A stretch of DNA of 64,000 bases from Psettodes erumei (lineage: Eukaryota > Chordata > Actinopteri > Pleuronectiformes > Psettodidae). Numbering within the stretch: position 1 is the stretch's first letter; the number at the start of each line of letters is the position of its first letter. A model generated the notes under the pieces. It did no database searches. It was not told where the DNA came from and was given only the letters and a program-made list of their open reading frames with translations. This document shows, in pieces, positions 36,701 to 48,575 of this stretch. The stretch is from contig JAFBJZ010000224.1 in the NCBI GenBank assembly GCA_016785225.1, positions 1,321,001 through 1,385,000 on the forward strand, read 5' to 3'. Made by a program: the position numbers and the translations under genes.

Positions 36701-39403
36701 TTCACAGGCGAGTGAACTCCGAGTCAACCCGCAAATTGTTTTAAAACATGGCGTGTCTCGGCACTGATATCTGGGTTGGGTTTTTTTTATTTCCCAGATT
36801 GGAAAAGCTTACATGTGAAGCTATGTTCCAGTCATATGCCTCAGGCCGCAGTTCTTTATCTTCCAAAGCTTTAGACAAACTGCTTTGAGAAAATGTTAAG
36901 TGGCAAGGCATGACTGCCTTCCATGTTGGGTTTACAAATGCTTCTGTGCAGGACTTGCAGGTCAGAACTAATCCTGTTGTATCTGGCAGAGTCCTGGAGA
37001 GCTCACGTTTGCTGTGACAAACCCAGCGAGCCATCTATCTCAACTGGGTCTCAACAGGGTAGAGTGCATGTCTCAATCTCCACAGAAGAGGGCAACTTAC
37101 AAAGAGGCTTGTCACAGAGATAAGTTAGATGTTTACTAAGCAGATGTGAGGTTGTGCGATGGAAAAATGACGAGAAGAACAGACAGTGTGGCTTTTCACA
37201 TGACTGCAACACGGTATTTCAGAAAATGGGAACATCACTGACAAACGTGGCGCTGTGTACTGTACTAAGTGCAAAGAAAAATTAGCCACTTCAGCAAGAC
37301 TGAACTGCAAAAGTGTTGCAGGGCTGAGGAAAATATGCTTCACTTCAGTTCATTAGTTGATTCTACAGGTATAGAGCCATGCTAATGAATATTACTGTGA
37401 ATGTGCCACAGTTGGCTCAAACAGCTAATTCCAATTTACTGTAATAGAGTTTTAAGAGGAACAGGCACACTCCAACACAAAGTGGTATTAAGTCTTCCCT
37501 GCCTTGGTACCTATAAAAAGGTATTTCAGTAATTTGCTGATCAAATACAGTCTCTTTGAGGTAACTGCTGAAACCCGAGGGCAGACGACGTGGGGCCGCC
37601 ATACTTGCCACTAAAATTTTATTTTTCCCCAGCTGCCTGAAGGAGGGAAAAGGGAACGGATTGTGAAATACTATCCAGTGTGTTCCTTTCTGTGATGATG
37701 AACGTTGGAGTGAAATATAGGAGGAGGAAGGTGAGGGTGCAGAAAACTCTCTTAACCCGAGGTTCACGGCACTCTGTCTCGGTGAATAATAGCATCCTCT
37801 CCCCCCTTTGCCCCGCGCTGATTGTTTCTTCCATAAATCCCCTTTGAGACTGTATAATTAATTGAATGCTGCTTATTTGTCATTAAAAACCCCTCGCCTC
37901 CTGCCCGAGAATATGAGGAAACCAGTGTAGAGTCAATCTATTAATCATCAGGCCTCTTTTTTTTCTTCCTCCAGAAAACACCTTCACAGATGAACAGCCT
38001 GAGCTGTTCCTGGTTCTGGATGACGCCCGAGAAGTAGTCGTAAAACTCTTCAGTCAACAGAGTGGTGTCACGGTACAAACATTTCATACAACACTCCAAG
38101 TAGCCTTGGATGACATGATATTCAAAGCACTTTTCACCTTTTATATCTCGCCGTGAAAGAATGCACCTGCAGTTTTCATATTTCCAAGGGTGTAGCCGTG
38201 TTGTTGACATTCTTGGGATGCTTTTGAGATTAATTTTTGGAGCGTCCACAACTCCCCTGAGAACCGCCTCAGCAAGCATTGCACTTATGTGTAGGGGGCT
38301 TTCGTTTGGTTGGAGTTCAGGAAGAAATTTGATAGAAAGCGAAACAGAATTCAGGTCAGAAACGGCTCGCGTTGTGCCCTGCCTTGTGTTCCTCCGAGCC
38401 CACTTTTCCCAGAAGACATTTTTTATGGCCATTGCTGCTGGGGCAGATTGGATCAGCCGAGCAGAGGGCGTGCAACAGAGATGTACGCCGCGTCTGGCGA
38501 GGCACCCGAACTCTCCCCAGGCCCCATGTCATTCATAAACATGACGGATTAACTGTGATATTCCTCCATTTACGGAGCGAGAGGACGAGAATGAAAGCAG
38601 GGAGAGAGTGTTAGTGTCAGCTGCCCCTTAGGGGTAGTGCTAAAATGGATGGATAAAGAGGGAGATGAAAAGGAGAGATGAGTCGGGAAGGGCGGAGAGT
38701 GGGCCTTTCTCTGCAGGCCTGGCTGGGCAAGCAGCGAGGCAGGCAGGAAGCCAGGCACAAAGCTCCATTTATGCTCTGATGCCCCCCACCCCCACCCCCC
38801 TTCTTGCTTTATAGACTACACGTCAACTCAGCCAGATGTACTGTTCTGAGTAAAGATCACCTGCAGGGAAGGTGGAGAGGGAGAAAGAGAGATTTCAGCC
38901 TCTCCTCCCGACAATCTCATCTTTACCTCCGCACTGCCGCTCTTTTGCCTCGCTCACCGGCTTCATCTGCCTCCACCCAGTCGCGGCTCATCTGTGACTC
39001 TGAAAAGACGCTTGATGTTAAAGGCTCTCCCTCGATCCATCTCTGTCTGTCTCCCACCTTCGTTCCCTTCTGTCTCTCGCCCTCCCTCGTCAGGATTTCA
39101 CTTTGCATATTCCATTTGCTGGTTGTTACCTTGAGCAATGATTCCATTTACTGCTGGAAACAGGGTCCCATTTATTTAGAGTTGAGGGGAGGAAAAAAAA
39201 CAAACAAAAAAACAACTTCGGCTCTTGTCTTCTTATCTGCCATCAGCATTTTTTTGTTCAGTTATTATTAGGAATATTCAGGGAAGGAAGGAGAAAACTA
39301 TTTGACAATGCTTTGAGCTATTCGCCAAACACAAAGCTAAAATGGATGTCGCTTAGTCTCTCTCAACTCTGCAAAATGCTCCTCAGGAAGCCTCTCCTTC
39401 TTC

Positions 39404-39421
39404 TTTTTTTTTTTTTTTTTT
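39404..39421. repeat. poly-T run
   Basis: An 18-base T homopolymer preceded by a CT-rich stretch. Confidence 0.9.
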
Positions 39422-39784
39422 AGCTTTTTCTTAACAGTCCATCATGTGATCCTCACGAGTGCATTAAGCATTCACAAATAAAGAGGATGTGGCAGGGAAT
39501 ATATAAACAATGACACACTACCTTCTCTTTCGAGACGCCTCCATTCTCACTGATGCTCCTGTCACTTTGAAGCACATACTGCCAGTCGTCTGTTCTGTTT
39601 TTATGTTTCAGGCTAATTCATTGTCTATTTACCCTTTTACCGCCCACCTGGGACGACTGCATGACGCTTGATGTATCAAAGTTTAATAAAGTGAATGCCT
39701 GTGCCTCGCGTCATCCTCGGCGTTTTTCTCAAAAATGAAGTTTAGCCGTTTTATGGTTGATTCATTTGCTTTGTGTGTGTGCAG

Positions 39785-39853
39785 TGGCAGCTGATGAAGG
39801 CCTAGACCAGGAGCAGGAGTCAGTGGGGGGCTAAGGAGAGGACCAGCAACTGG
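39785..39853 (+). ncRNA. Possible antisense noncoding exon
   Basis: On the plus strand a good acceptor (CTTTGTGTGTGTGCAG after a T-rich stretch) is followed 69 bp later by a strong donor (ACTGG|GTGAGT). All three frames contain a stop, so a coding exon is excluded unless terminal. It would lie antisense to the ptprd Ig1-Ig2 intron. Partner exons were not identified, and chance pairing of splice-like sites is quite possible. Confidence 0.2.
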
Positions 39854-42800
39854 GTGAGTCCTTCATGCATGCAGAAAAAAATAGACAGAAGGCAAAGCTG
39901 CGAGACATTACGTTGCTTCATTAGCCTTCATGTACTGTACATTCAGAGGCAGGCAGGTCAGTTTGACCAGATGAACACAGGGGGTTTCTAATATCTTGGT
40001 TTCTGTATTTGAAGAAATCAGAGCTGTGTTTGACTCGACTGTTAGGAAAACATCACGTCAGCTCTCAGAATGTTCTGAACTTTAATTGCGCGTGGCAGTG
40101 TACGATATCTCAGTGGGTCACGGCTCGGGACTCTTCCATTCGATCGAGGTATCATCGGACTCAAATGAGTACTCAGGGAGACGTGCGGTATAAATGTCCG
40201 AGGAAAGAGACTTCATGCGAGTTCACTTCCTCCTGAGAAAGGGAAAACCTTGCTCTGGTCATTTCAATAATTTATATAGCTAAAAGCTTGCTACAGGAGA
40301 GGGGAGTATAGAGATTATTCATGCTTGCTAACATCCTGCAGAGAGGACCTTGTGGCTCTCAAAAAGCGTCCTAATGGAAAACGGGGTTGTATCAGGCTTT
40401 TCAAATTCAGCAGACAGGCATTCTCCCCAGAAGTGACTGTGGGAGACGATGGGTGTCACGGCAGCCAGTGGGTGGCATTATTTTATTATGGAAATTACTA
40501 TCCTGAGACCACATGTTTTGCGAGTTGACAGCCGGGTTTACAGCTGAAGAAACTGAGGAAAGCAATGAGAACATGTGAGGTTTTGTCCCGCTTCCCCTTC
40601 ATGCAGCCATAAAACAGCTAATTAGGCCCCGAACTCGTCCTTGCTGTACTGTCTAATAATGTATAGACAACTAATTACACCCCAAAATCAATTCTTGCCA
40701 CATGTGTTTTTTTTGGTCCAAAGTTGTTTGGTTGTAATTAGCGAGCAGCCTTACCCAGCTTGAAAAGTTTCTCAAGATCATTAGATGCATTAAGGATGAC
40801 CCTGCAGTGCCCAATTAATCTCATAGAAAATGACTTTTGAGTGCAGCTAAGATCAAAGCTACTAACATTAGCACCCCTCGACTACCTGGCTCAGACTTAC
40901 ACGCTCATTTGTTTTATGACCTTGCATCCCATCAAGTCCAGCCAACGGAATAGTCCTTATTAAAATGTGAGATGTTTTCTGGTGTATCGTGCACTGTGCG
41001 CGAATCCGGATTGTAGTTTATCAGATGAAAATAAGATGGAAATGGTAAGATGATGTGAGAAACGATTAGCACTAATGCCGCCAGTGCTGTGAAGTCACTG
41101 CAGGTAAGAGCAGCATCTATGGCCAGTGAAGGGGAAAAAAGGCACACCTCATTTGTCTGAATCGATAATTATTAATTGAAGAGGTTGTGTTAACTTTTAT
41201 TAAATACGGAGTCAAGGCATGTGACGTGTTATCTATCATGTTCAGAGTGCAGTCCAAGTGTCTTTGTGGCTCCAGCAGATGTTTTCTCGCACGCTATGCA
41301 GACTCTTAAAGTCCAACATCCATCTTGTTGGCAGTGGTTTTGCCTTTATTCATCCTGCATATTGTACAGATACTGATTGGCTCCCACAATTAACCAGGCA
41401 GCAGATATAAGTGGGTGCGGCTGTGATTTAGTTTTTTTCATTTATTTATTTTCTTTGGACAAGAGCTGAGTTTCTGGGAGGACAGTCAACTCCATCTTTT
41501 TAATTATAGTAATGAATAACTTGTCATCATGTGCTCCATTTCTGTGATGGGAACTGGGGGGAGAGTAACATCGAGCCAAATATCTAGAGCCCATGGATGT
41601 TTTATGAAAAATATAAAAGACATGCTGATGACTGATAGTCTGTAAAGGTGGCTGCCATCCGTCACTATTTATCCTGGCATGCGGAGGTGAGGGGAGAACA
41701 AGTTTCTGTTCAAGTTTCATTCTGCAAATAACACTTAATGACTACTTGTTCACGTGGAAAACACTAGCTGAACTAGTAGACAATGACAAGGGACGACAGC
41801 TTAAATGGTCCGATGTATTTTAACAGCATTAATAAGTATCAGTTGTGCCTCATAGAGGACCCACCATTGTGGTTAAACGATTCCCTTCGACCTAAAAATG
41901 CGGTTGCAAGAAGTTTCAAGTATCCGTTTTATGTTGGAGAGAAGAGTTAAGCTCCTGCAGTGAGTCAGCATGTTTCCGCGGCAACATTTCTTGGAGGAAA
42001 ACTGTATTTTTCTATCAAAACTGAGTGTTCCATGCGGCGGCGCAGGTCCTGCCATCGACAGAGCGCCCACCAATAAACCACCGTATTGTACGGGGAGCTG
42101 CTGGCCCCCTACTCTCCTCTTTGCGAGCGACTGATCACAAGCACAGTAATTTTACAATGGTCACTTGCTTCATCCCTGCTGCATCCCTTGCTCTGACAGT
42201 CCGCGACAGCTGACGCAGCGTTTATCTTCCGAGGCAATTTGAGCATGCAGACCGGCTTCTGTTCATTGCTTTCTCTGTTCTTGTTAAAAGGGAAGGTATT
42301 GCAATTTGGGAACACAGACTAGGATTAAGGGGATTTTTCAGCTTCTTGAATCAGCCCCTCCTCACTGTTATCTCCAGGTTTTGTTCTATCCAGGCAGGTC
42401 CGCGCAGTTGATCACGTTTACCAGCATCGCATGGTTATCAGTTAACTCGGCCCAGTATATTAATTAAGCTGCTGCTGGTGTCTGCTATTATGTGTGGGAG
42501 CAATTTTTCTCATAACGGCGACAAAGAGCCGGGCGCTCATTGTCTTCGTGTAATCACTGATCGTGTAGCGGCCCTTTCATCCTATGTGGAGAGATCTGTC
42601 TCAGCCACTGCGCCATTCCATACAAATGGAAATGATGCATTCTGTTTTGCCGTCACAGGAGAGTGGCTTCCCATTTTCCACTCCCACTGTCAAGTTGGTG
42701 CACAGCTGCATAAGTTTGCACACGTGTGTGTGTGGGGCACAGGAAATGGCTGTTGACAGCGTAATGGGAGTGTGAGGATGCAATATAAATCCTTAATCAT

Positions 42801-43300
42801 GCCTGAATCATGAACTGCAGCACTCAAATGCACACATCACGCTGCAGCAAATACTGTTAGCAGAGGCTCTGTTGTTTGGCTACGCCTTTGGGTGTCTTGA
42901 TTGTTTCCTTATGGTTAAAAGTGTAGACAAGATCTGTAAGTGTGATAACGTTGTCCAGTGACAGATATTCTTACTTGAGGCTCTCTAGGAGTACATGTGT
43001 ATATGCAAATTCTCTTACAACAGCATATTCATAAATTAGATCAAATACCACTTTGCTGAAATGATATTCATTATACATTTTACAGCCACGACACCCAAAA
43101 TGTGCTGTTTCTTCATTTCTCCATCCCTCTCTGTCTTTCTCAATTATCCAGAAAATAGAGACACCCTTAATTCAAAGACAAGAGTGGCTTATGAGTCAGG
43201 TCATCTCGTTGCTCATCAAAACAGAGCGTGCAAAAAAAAGAACAGATCAGAAAATGTATCTATGTAGATTCTCAGTCATCCAGGTCATTGTCAAGCTTGA

Positions 43301-43588
43301 AAGAGTTCTGTAAGGCAACTGGACTTGAGATTTCTCAAGAAAATATTTCGCCTCTCCTGGCTTCTTCAGTTCTGAAACTGATAGTGGGGAGTACTAGAAT
43401 TTATACAATGTAGGTGTGGAAAGTTGTTTGGGAAAAACAACAGTGCCACAGGTCACTCCCATTGAGTGGGCTGTTTGGATAGTCTACTCAGTGGGAGTGA
43501 CTTGTGGCACTGTTGTTGCAAGCCTCTTGGATGAGAGGCGAAACATTTTCTTGAGAAATCTCAAGTCCAGTTGCCTTACAGAACTCTT
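43301..43588. mobile_element. Foldback (inverted-repeat) element
   Basis: A large hairpin is visible. The outer arms 43301-43356 and 43533-43588 (56 bp each) are inverted copies differing at about one position (ATATTTCGCC against ATGTTTCGCC). The inner arms 43436-43462 and 43491-43517 (27 bp) are also inverted copies with about one mismatch. The left side carries about 80 bp between arms and the right only about 15, so one side has an insertion or the other a deletion. The flank TTCTCAGTCATCCAGG at 43269-43284 resembles a dispersed repeat I recall from fish genomes, but I cannot name the family. It could be a non-autonomous foldback transposon or two head-to-head copies of one repeat. Confidence 0.7.
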
Positions 43589-45041
43589 TGCACCAAGATC
43601 AGAAAACCTCCACCTCCTGTCGTGGGCTGGCAGCTTTGACTTGGAACATCATTACGTTTCAGGAATCGCCTTTCATGCAAATCACTTCTCTAAGCCTGAA
43701 AGTTCATTACTAATAGCGCTTCCCATCAAGTTGGAGGCCCATCCGAATGCTAATATCCCCCAGCACTTTGGATTTTGGATTCACCTCGAGTCCCCTCTCC
43801 TCATGGCGTGGCAATTACAACAATGTGCTTTTCCTTCATGGGATTAGGCATCGCCCCCTGTGGCGAGCGTCCCACAACAGATGCTTCAGAGTCGTTTCCA
43901 CAGACCATTGGAGCCCAAATGAACTAAACGAACAGACACTTTATATGTATTAGGGCCTGGTGTGGTAGCACTTATCTTTGTTTACTTATTTATTTCTCTC
44001 TATAATCCCGCATCACACACACTTGCGTGCGAGTACAGTTCTCTTGCACTGAAAGGGCCCAGGGTAGAGTGAAAGCATTTTTTGCTGGTCATGACGACAG
44101 GCCAGACTTTAAACAAATGTTGTACAGTTGCATTTTTCAAAATGCAGTTTATGAGTGGCAAGGCAGCAGTGCTGTACTTTTTGTACTGTATGAACTATTT
44201 TTGGAAGGAGAAAGCTTTTTGGTCTCCTAAATAATATATAATGTGTCCCAGAGGTAACCCGGTGTTACATCAAATTACTCATACAGTACGCTTTTGTCAC
44301 AATGCAGTGTGTCAGCTTGCTCCCTACTTCCTGAGAGTCAGTCGTCCCTGCCTCTTTGAATAAGGGGGGAAATTGGTTTTGCTGTATTATGGATGGCTAC
44401 CATTTAAACATATAGCTGCTGAAGAAAAGACCTGAAGTGAACTTAAATTACATCATTAGAGTTAATCTTATAACAGTAATCCTTGATATCTGTGTTTGCG
44501 GCCTGCGCCGCTGCATCATTTTCCTTTCATTTATATTTGATTTTCATATTACTTCTGCTCCTACTACTCATATTAATTAATCAGTTATTTCATTAATGAT
44601 TTGCTTTGAAGGCATTGCTGCCAAAATGCATAACTACATATTTCCTTAGTTGGACTTACAAGACACCAGATGTGCTTGGATGTAGCTTACATGTTGTATA
44701 ATGGCAAATAGTAACAGAGGATCGTGAGATAAACATATTTATACACAAATCTTGCAGATTATTACCTAAATCATTCACAATGCCAATGTTTTGGGTTTAT
44801 ATGTATCCACCAGAAGCAGTGCAAGGACAGGGAGCACGCCTTTTTATTTGCACCGACGCCAAGAAAGAAAAAGCTTTTTCCTGTTGTTCTGTTTTTTTGG
44901 TCTGTGATAGGCCTCTCCTCACCTTTAATACATTGATGGGAAAGGAGAGTGAGCAGAAGAGCAAAATGGAAATGGTAATAAACATGCTAATGCTAGGCCG
45001 TGGAGCCAGGAAGAGCAGCTTCTACCCGTCGCTCAGCTATC

Positions 45042-45042
<1 letters not shown>

Positions 45043-45075
<33 letters not shown>
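45043..45075. repeat. (TG)n microsatellite
   Basis: Sixteen TG units. Two further tracts, CA at 45159-45187 and GT at 45319-45341, lie within 300 bp. Confidence 0.97.
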
Positions 45076-45076
<1 letters not shown>

Positions 45077-45158
45077 AAGGGTAAAAACAGAGATAGAGAA
45101 GGAGCGAAAGCGAAGAGGAAATGTGCACAATATTGCATGTGAGAGCACGACGCACGGG

Positions 45159-45187
45159 CACACACACACACACACACAAACACACAC
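45159..45187. repeat. (CA)n microsatellite
   Basis: A CA repeat with an AA interruption, opposite in sense to the TG tract 84 bp before it. Confidence 0.93.
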
Positions 45188-45318
45188 TTTATGCTCCAGA
45201 GTAAACAGGAGAGAGCTGCATGTGAACGTGCCACCTTTCTCTTTCAATCGGCCTCTGGAGACGGTGCAAAGGGCCTTTTGTTGGCTCATTGGTGAGATAA
45301 GAAGCAGTGGAGGGGGTG

Positions 45319-45341
45319 GTGTGTGTGTGTGTGTGTGTGTG
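45319..45341. repeat. (GT)n microsatellite
   Basis: About eleven GT units followed by a GC-rich G run. Confidence 0.93.
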
Positions 45342-46308
45342 GCGGGGGGGACTCACAGAGCCAGCTTTTTTTCTTCTATAGGATGGAAGCACCCGTCTCA
45401 ATAGGAACTCATTTGCCATGTTGTGTAATTGTGGCACAAAATGGAGCACACCTCATTCAGGCATCCCAAGGCTTTTTTTCTAAAGCCATTTTCTCTATTC
45501 AGAGCCAAACAAGTCATGTTTTAGAGAGATATTCTGCAGCCTTTTGAGCTCAGGGCCACCACATATTCGCCTTTGAATGGAATGTTGTGTGTAATCAAGA
45601 TAAAATTTTGCTCAGTGCTCACTGTAAACCAGGCACTGTCAACCAACTTCATATTTGTCATCTGACTTTTACTCCCACTGCTCACCGGAAGTAAACAAAG
45701 CGGCTGACCTTTCCCGCCTGGATTGTTGTACATGATTGTGCAGAGGAGTGCTGGGTATTAACAGCCACTGGTCACAGAGAGATAGCGGCAACGAGGCAAC
45801 CTGTGACTAGAATACCGATAACAATATATCCTCATTAATCACAAGAGAATACACTGGTTTAATTTCTGCACGGTCACACGAATATCAAAACTGAAGTGCA
45901 GGGATGAAAAATGACTGATTTGAAAATTATTGCTGAGCTTTTCCATTAAACCACTGCGGGCTAAGAACGGATGACTATTTGCATAATTTAACTGGCATCT
46001 TAATTACTGTGTCAGGCATCTGTATGTAAATGACTTAAGTCACTTAGAAACGGAAACTAACTTGCCCAAATGGCTAATGGACTAAATCTTATCAGGTCAG
46101 AAGACACCACATGACTGTAACCAGAGAGAACTGGGTTTGAACGTGTGGTTTGTGACACGGAGAAACAAAGTGATGGGACAGAACAGACAGAGAACAAGTA
46201 AATGCAAGCTTACCTGCGTTAGCTGGGAGAAAAGGGGTGTGTGTGTGTGCGGGGGGGTGGGGGGGGGTAATATCTTTTTTTCTCTCGGGGATGTTGAGAA
46301 GGACCTAC

Positions 46309-46450
46309 CACGTAAAACAGTGAGTCTGGTGGTAGCGCTCGTCTCTCCAACACTGTTGGAGGCGACGCATTCGTATATGGCTTCGTCTCGAGGCGTGCGC
46401 AATGGCTGAATTCTTAGCACTGACCCAGAGCCGTCGTCGAACTCAATCAC
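46309..46450 (-). CDS. ptprd: ptprd exon: Ig1 second half
   Basis: This 142-bp exon (phase 0 to 1) begins VIEFDDGSGSVLRIQPL and contains the second Ig1 cysteine in EAIYECVASNS. It ends TTRLTVLR plus one base. Together with the previous exon it completes a full I-set Ig domain of about 95 residues. Acceptor is CACCTGCAG and donor is G|GTAGGT. A long G run on the plus strand sits about 40 bp into the downstream intron (46234-46267). Confidence 0.93.
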
Positions 46451-47347
46451 CTGCAGGTGCGAGAGACAGGATATGTTAAAGGAGATTTTTTTGTTCACAA
46501 TGGGTGAGGGACCTTCTGCAGAGAAAAACAAAAAACAGAACACCGTTGAAGACATTTGGCTAACGACACTGATGGTGACTGACACACGGTGCTTCCTATG
46601 ACAGAAAAAGTTGCTGCCTACCTTATAATAAACCCTAGTGATCTTGAGTGAATATTGTGGTTATATACTGTACATGTAGGATGAGTAACTTCAGGATCTG
46701 TGCAGTATTTGAATGCCTATACAGTAGATAATGTGTGAATACTGAACATATTTGACTGTCCATTAGTTTTGCTTCTTGGTTGTTGTAGTTAGTCATGAAT
46801 GAATTTGTGTGTCCACGTGTGCTGTCTCTAAGTGAGCTAGATCAGTTGTGCAGTTTAGCTTTAGCTTTGTGCATTAATTGCTGAAACAGTTGATGCGGCT
46901 GACTAACTTTAAGAATGGGGAAGTTATCTCGGTTGGAAAATTTCTGCTTCGGATATCGGCTTGCAGTGTGAAATTGAAGTCTGAACGTGTCCCACTCTTA
47001 AAGTTAAACGTTATATCCCTTGAAGAAATGCATCACACTGGATTGTGTCGATGGGACAGAAACAGGCACAAACAGTTAAAGGTGGCTCGGTAAACGGTTA
47101 CGGACAGTTGTACCATGGGGTGAGGTAGTGGTACAAGAGACAGGACCGACTGTATTGGACGAACGACACATAAAATGCTCACAAACAGGTGTTTGTTGTA
47201 GCTTATTCAGCTATTCTTTTGCATGCTACATGTTGTATACTCACTGAGTTTAGAAAGCCCTGTGTCATAACTCAATCTCTTTTAAGCATAGAGGTAGATT
47301 TGAATAAAGAGCCTGAGACCTCTTCTGCACACACGCACACACTACCA

Positions 47348-47386
<39 letters not shown>

Positions 47387-48429
47387 CCACACAGAGGCCT
47401 ACAAACATTTTTTTTCAGTTCACAATATATCTGTGCATGTGTTAGTTAACAGTAAACTTAAACATTTCATTGGCCAAGCCATAGCGGTGTTTGGCATTCA
47501 AGCCTGCAGTAGGTGATGGTAAAAAAACAACAGCAGCCTCCTCCCTTAGAAGCTGAGGAGCGAATTTGAAAGGAAGTTGCGAGACTTCGAAAAGGAAATG
47601 GTTTTTTGTTAGAAGATGAGGCGGCAGTACGTGATTGAATGGGTATGGAATGGCGGCAGCGAGAGAGCCTGGCGAGGCAACGACGTAATGAAAATTGGTG
47701 TGTTAGCATTCAGCACAACGTGCAATGCAAACGCGATGAACTCTGATAAGATTAGATTTCTGCGGGCGTGGGGTGCAAAGAAGAGGCGGGAGGAGGTCTC
47801 CCAGCTCTGTTGAGCCATCGTGTCTCTGCAGCAGCAAGCAAATATGGCATCTGGAGCCGAGGAGGGAAAAAAAAAGTGACACCATGATAGTCCAGAGGAC
47901 TGACACAGAAATTAATAGAAATCTTATCAGTGTTCTGCGATGATGTGTTATTTCTCATGGGTATTGAGCCCGGGTGCAGATTAAAAGCTGACCAGAAATC
48001 AAAGCTTTAGCCAAAATAAGGAGGGTAGGACATGCATTCAGATAAAGATGCCACAAAGCAAAAGGATCTTTCGAAGTGAAAGCGCTACTTCCTCTTTCAC
48101 TTTGCATGAAGCTGGCGAATGTGGCGTGATGCTAATGTAGGTATCTGGGTCACACCACAACTTGTTTTTTCTGTCCAATTGCTCTTTTCTTGTCTTTTAT
48201 TTAATTACAAATCTGTCCCCTGATTTTATAGTCGCTCATTAAAACTCATGCATGTTTAAAAGGCTGGCCAGCATGATCATTAGAGCCTACTAATGCGTGG
48301 TGGCAAGTCAGGGCGGAAAGCAAGTGAGCATGGCTTGGCGCGATGGATTATGAGCAAGCGGAGCCAAAAGCAGTGCAGTAGCATTCCCATTTTGTCGAGC
48401 ATTTTACATCAGAACAATAGACCTAATAC
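46451..48429 (-). other. ptprd intron within Ig1
   Basis: A 2.0-kb intron with a (CA)n microsatellite at 47352-47384. Nothing else is recognised. Confidence 0.6.
47352..47384. repeat. (CA)n microsatellite
   Basis: About sixteen CA units in the intron that splits Ig1. Confidence 0.95.
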
Positions 48430-48575
48430 CTCAAATCTCTGGTTGCTGACTTTCTTCCCCTTCTTGTTCCACACAATCTTCGGTCGTGGATCTCCTGTAG
48501 CTTGGCAGATGAAGGATGCCACGCCTCCTTGCACGCCTGTTTGGTCATTGGGGGTTCTTAAAAACTTTGGTGGTG
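48430..48575 (-). CDS. ptprd: ptprd exon: Ig1 first half
   Basis: This 146-bp exon (enters in phase 1, leaves in phase 0) encodes the N-terminal half of immunoglobulin domain 1. It reads APPKFLRTP then DQTGVQGGVASFICQ, with the first Ig cysteine in FICQ and the core tryptophan in KIVWNKKGKK. The KKGKK loop is the known heparan/chondroitin sulfate binding surface of LAR-family receptors. Acceptor is CTCGCTCCAG and donor is GAG|GTATTA. It starts right after where the signal peptide would be cleaved, so the preceding exon must carry the signal peptide and end with one base of a codon completed by CA. That exon was not found upstream. Confidence 0.92.

Larger units (their letters stand above)
29759..46308 (-). 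other. ptprd 16.5-kb intron Ig1-Ig2
   Basis: This is the largest complete intron. It contains microsatellites (33677-33723, 45043-45075, 45159-45187, 45319-45341), a poly-T run at 39404-39421, the foldback repeat at 43301-43588 and a possible plus-strand noncoding exon at 39785-39853. No ptprd coding exon is seen. Several moderate open frames (for example 37941-38432 on the minus strand) match nothing I recognise. Confidence 0.6.
2233..48575 (-). other. ptprd: ptprd gene span, partial (Ig1 to juxtamembrane)
   Basis: This is the part of a type IIa receptor tyrosine phosphatase gene visible here. 23 exons on the minus strand have GT-AG borders and compatible phases throughout, apart from one base surplus in the transmembrane exon. 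The order is Ig1-Ig2-Ig3, FN1-FN8, cleavage region, membrane helix, juxtamembrane. Human PTPRD is about 1,912 residues; about 1,345 codons are present, so the signal peptide and both phosphatase domains are missing at the window's edges or beyond. The protein is a neuronal cell-surface receptor that organises presynaptic terminals. PTPRD is preferred over PTPRS and PTPRF because of the near identity of the membrane exon (GLIWVVGPVLAVV), the FN8 end (LTNRGNSAGGLQHRV) and the KRAES juxtamembrane start, judged from memory. The a/b fish paralogue is not resolved. Confidence 0.88.

Noticed and set aside
38804..39271. 155-codon plus-strand open frame
   Set aside because: No recognisable domain, Ser/Leu-rich from CT-rich DNA, no splice or start evidence.
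45000..45404. 134-codon plus-strand open frame
   Set aside because: Largely translated TG and CA microsatellites (Cys-Val and Thr-His repeats).
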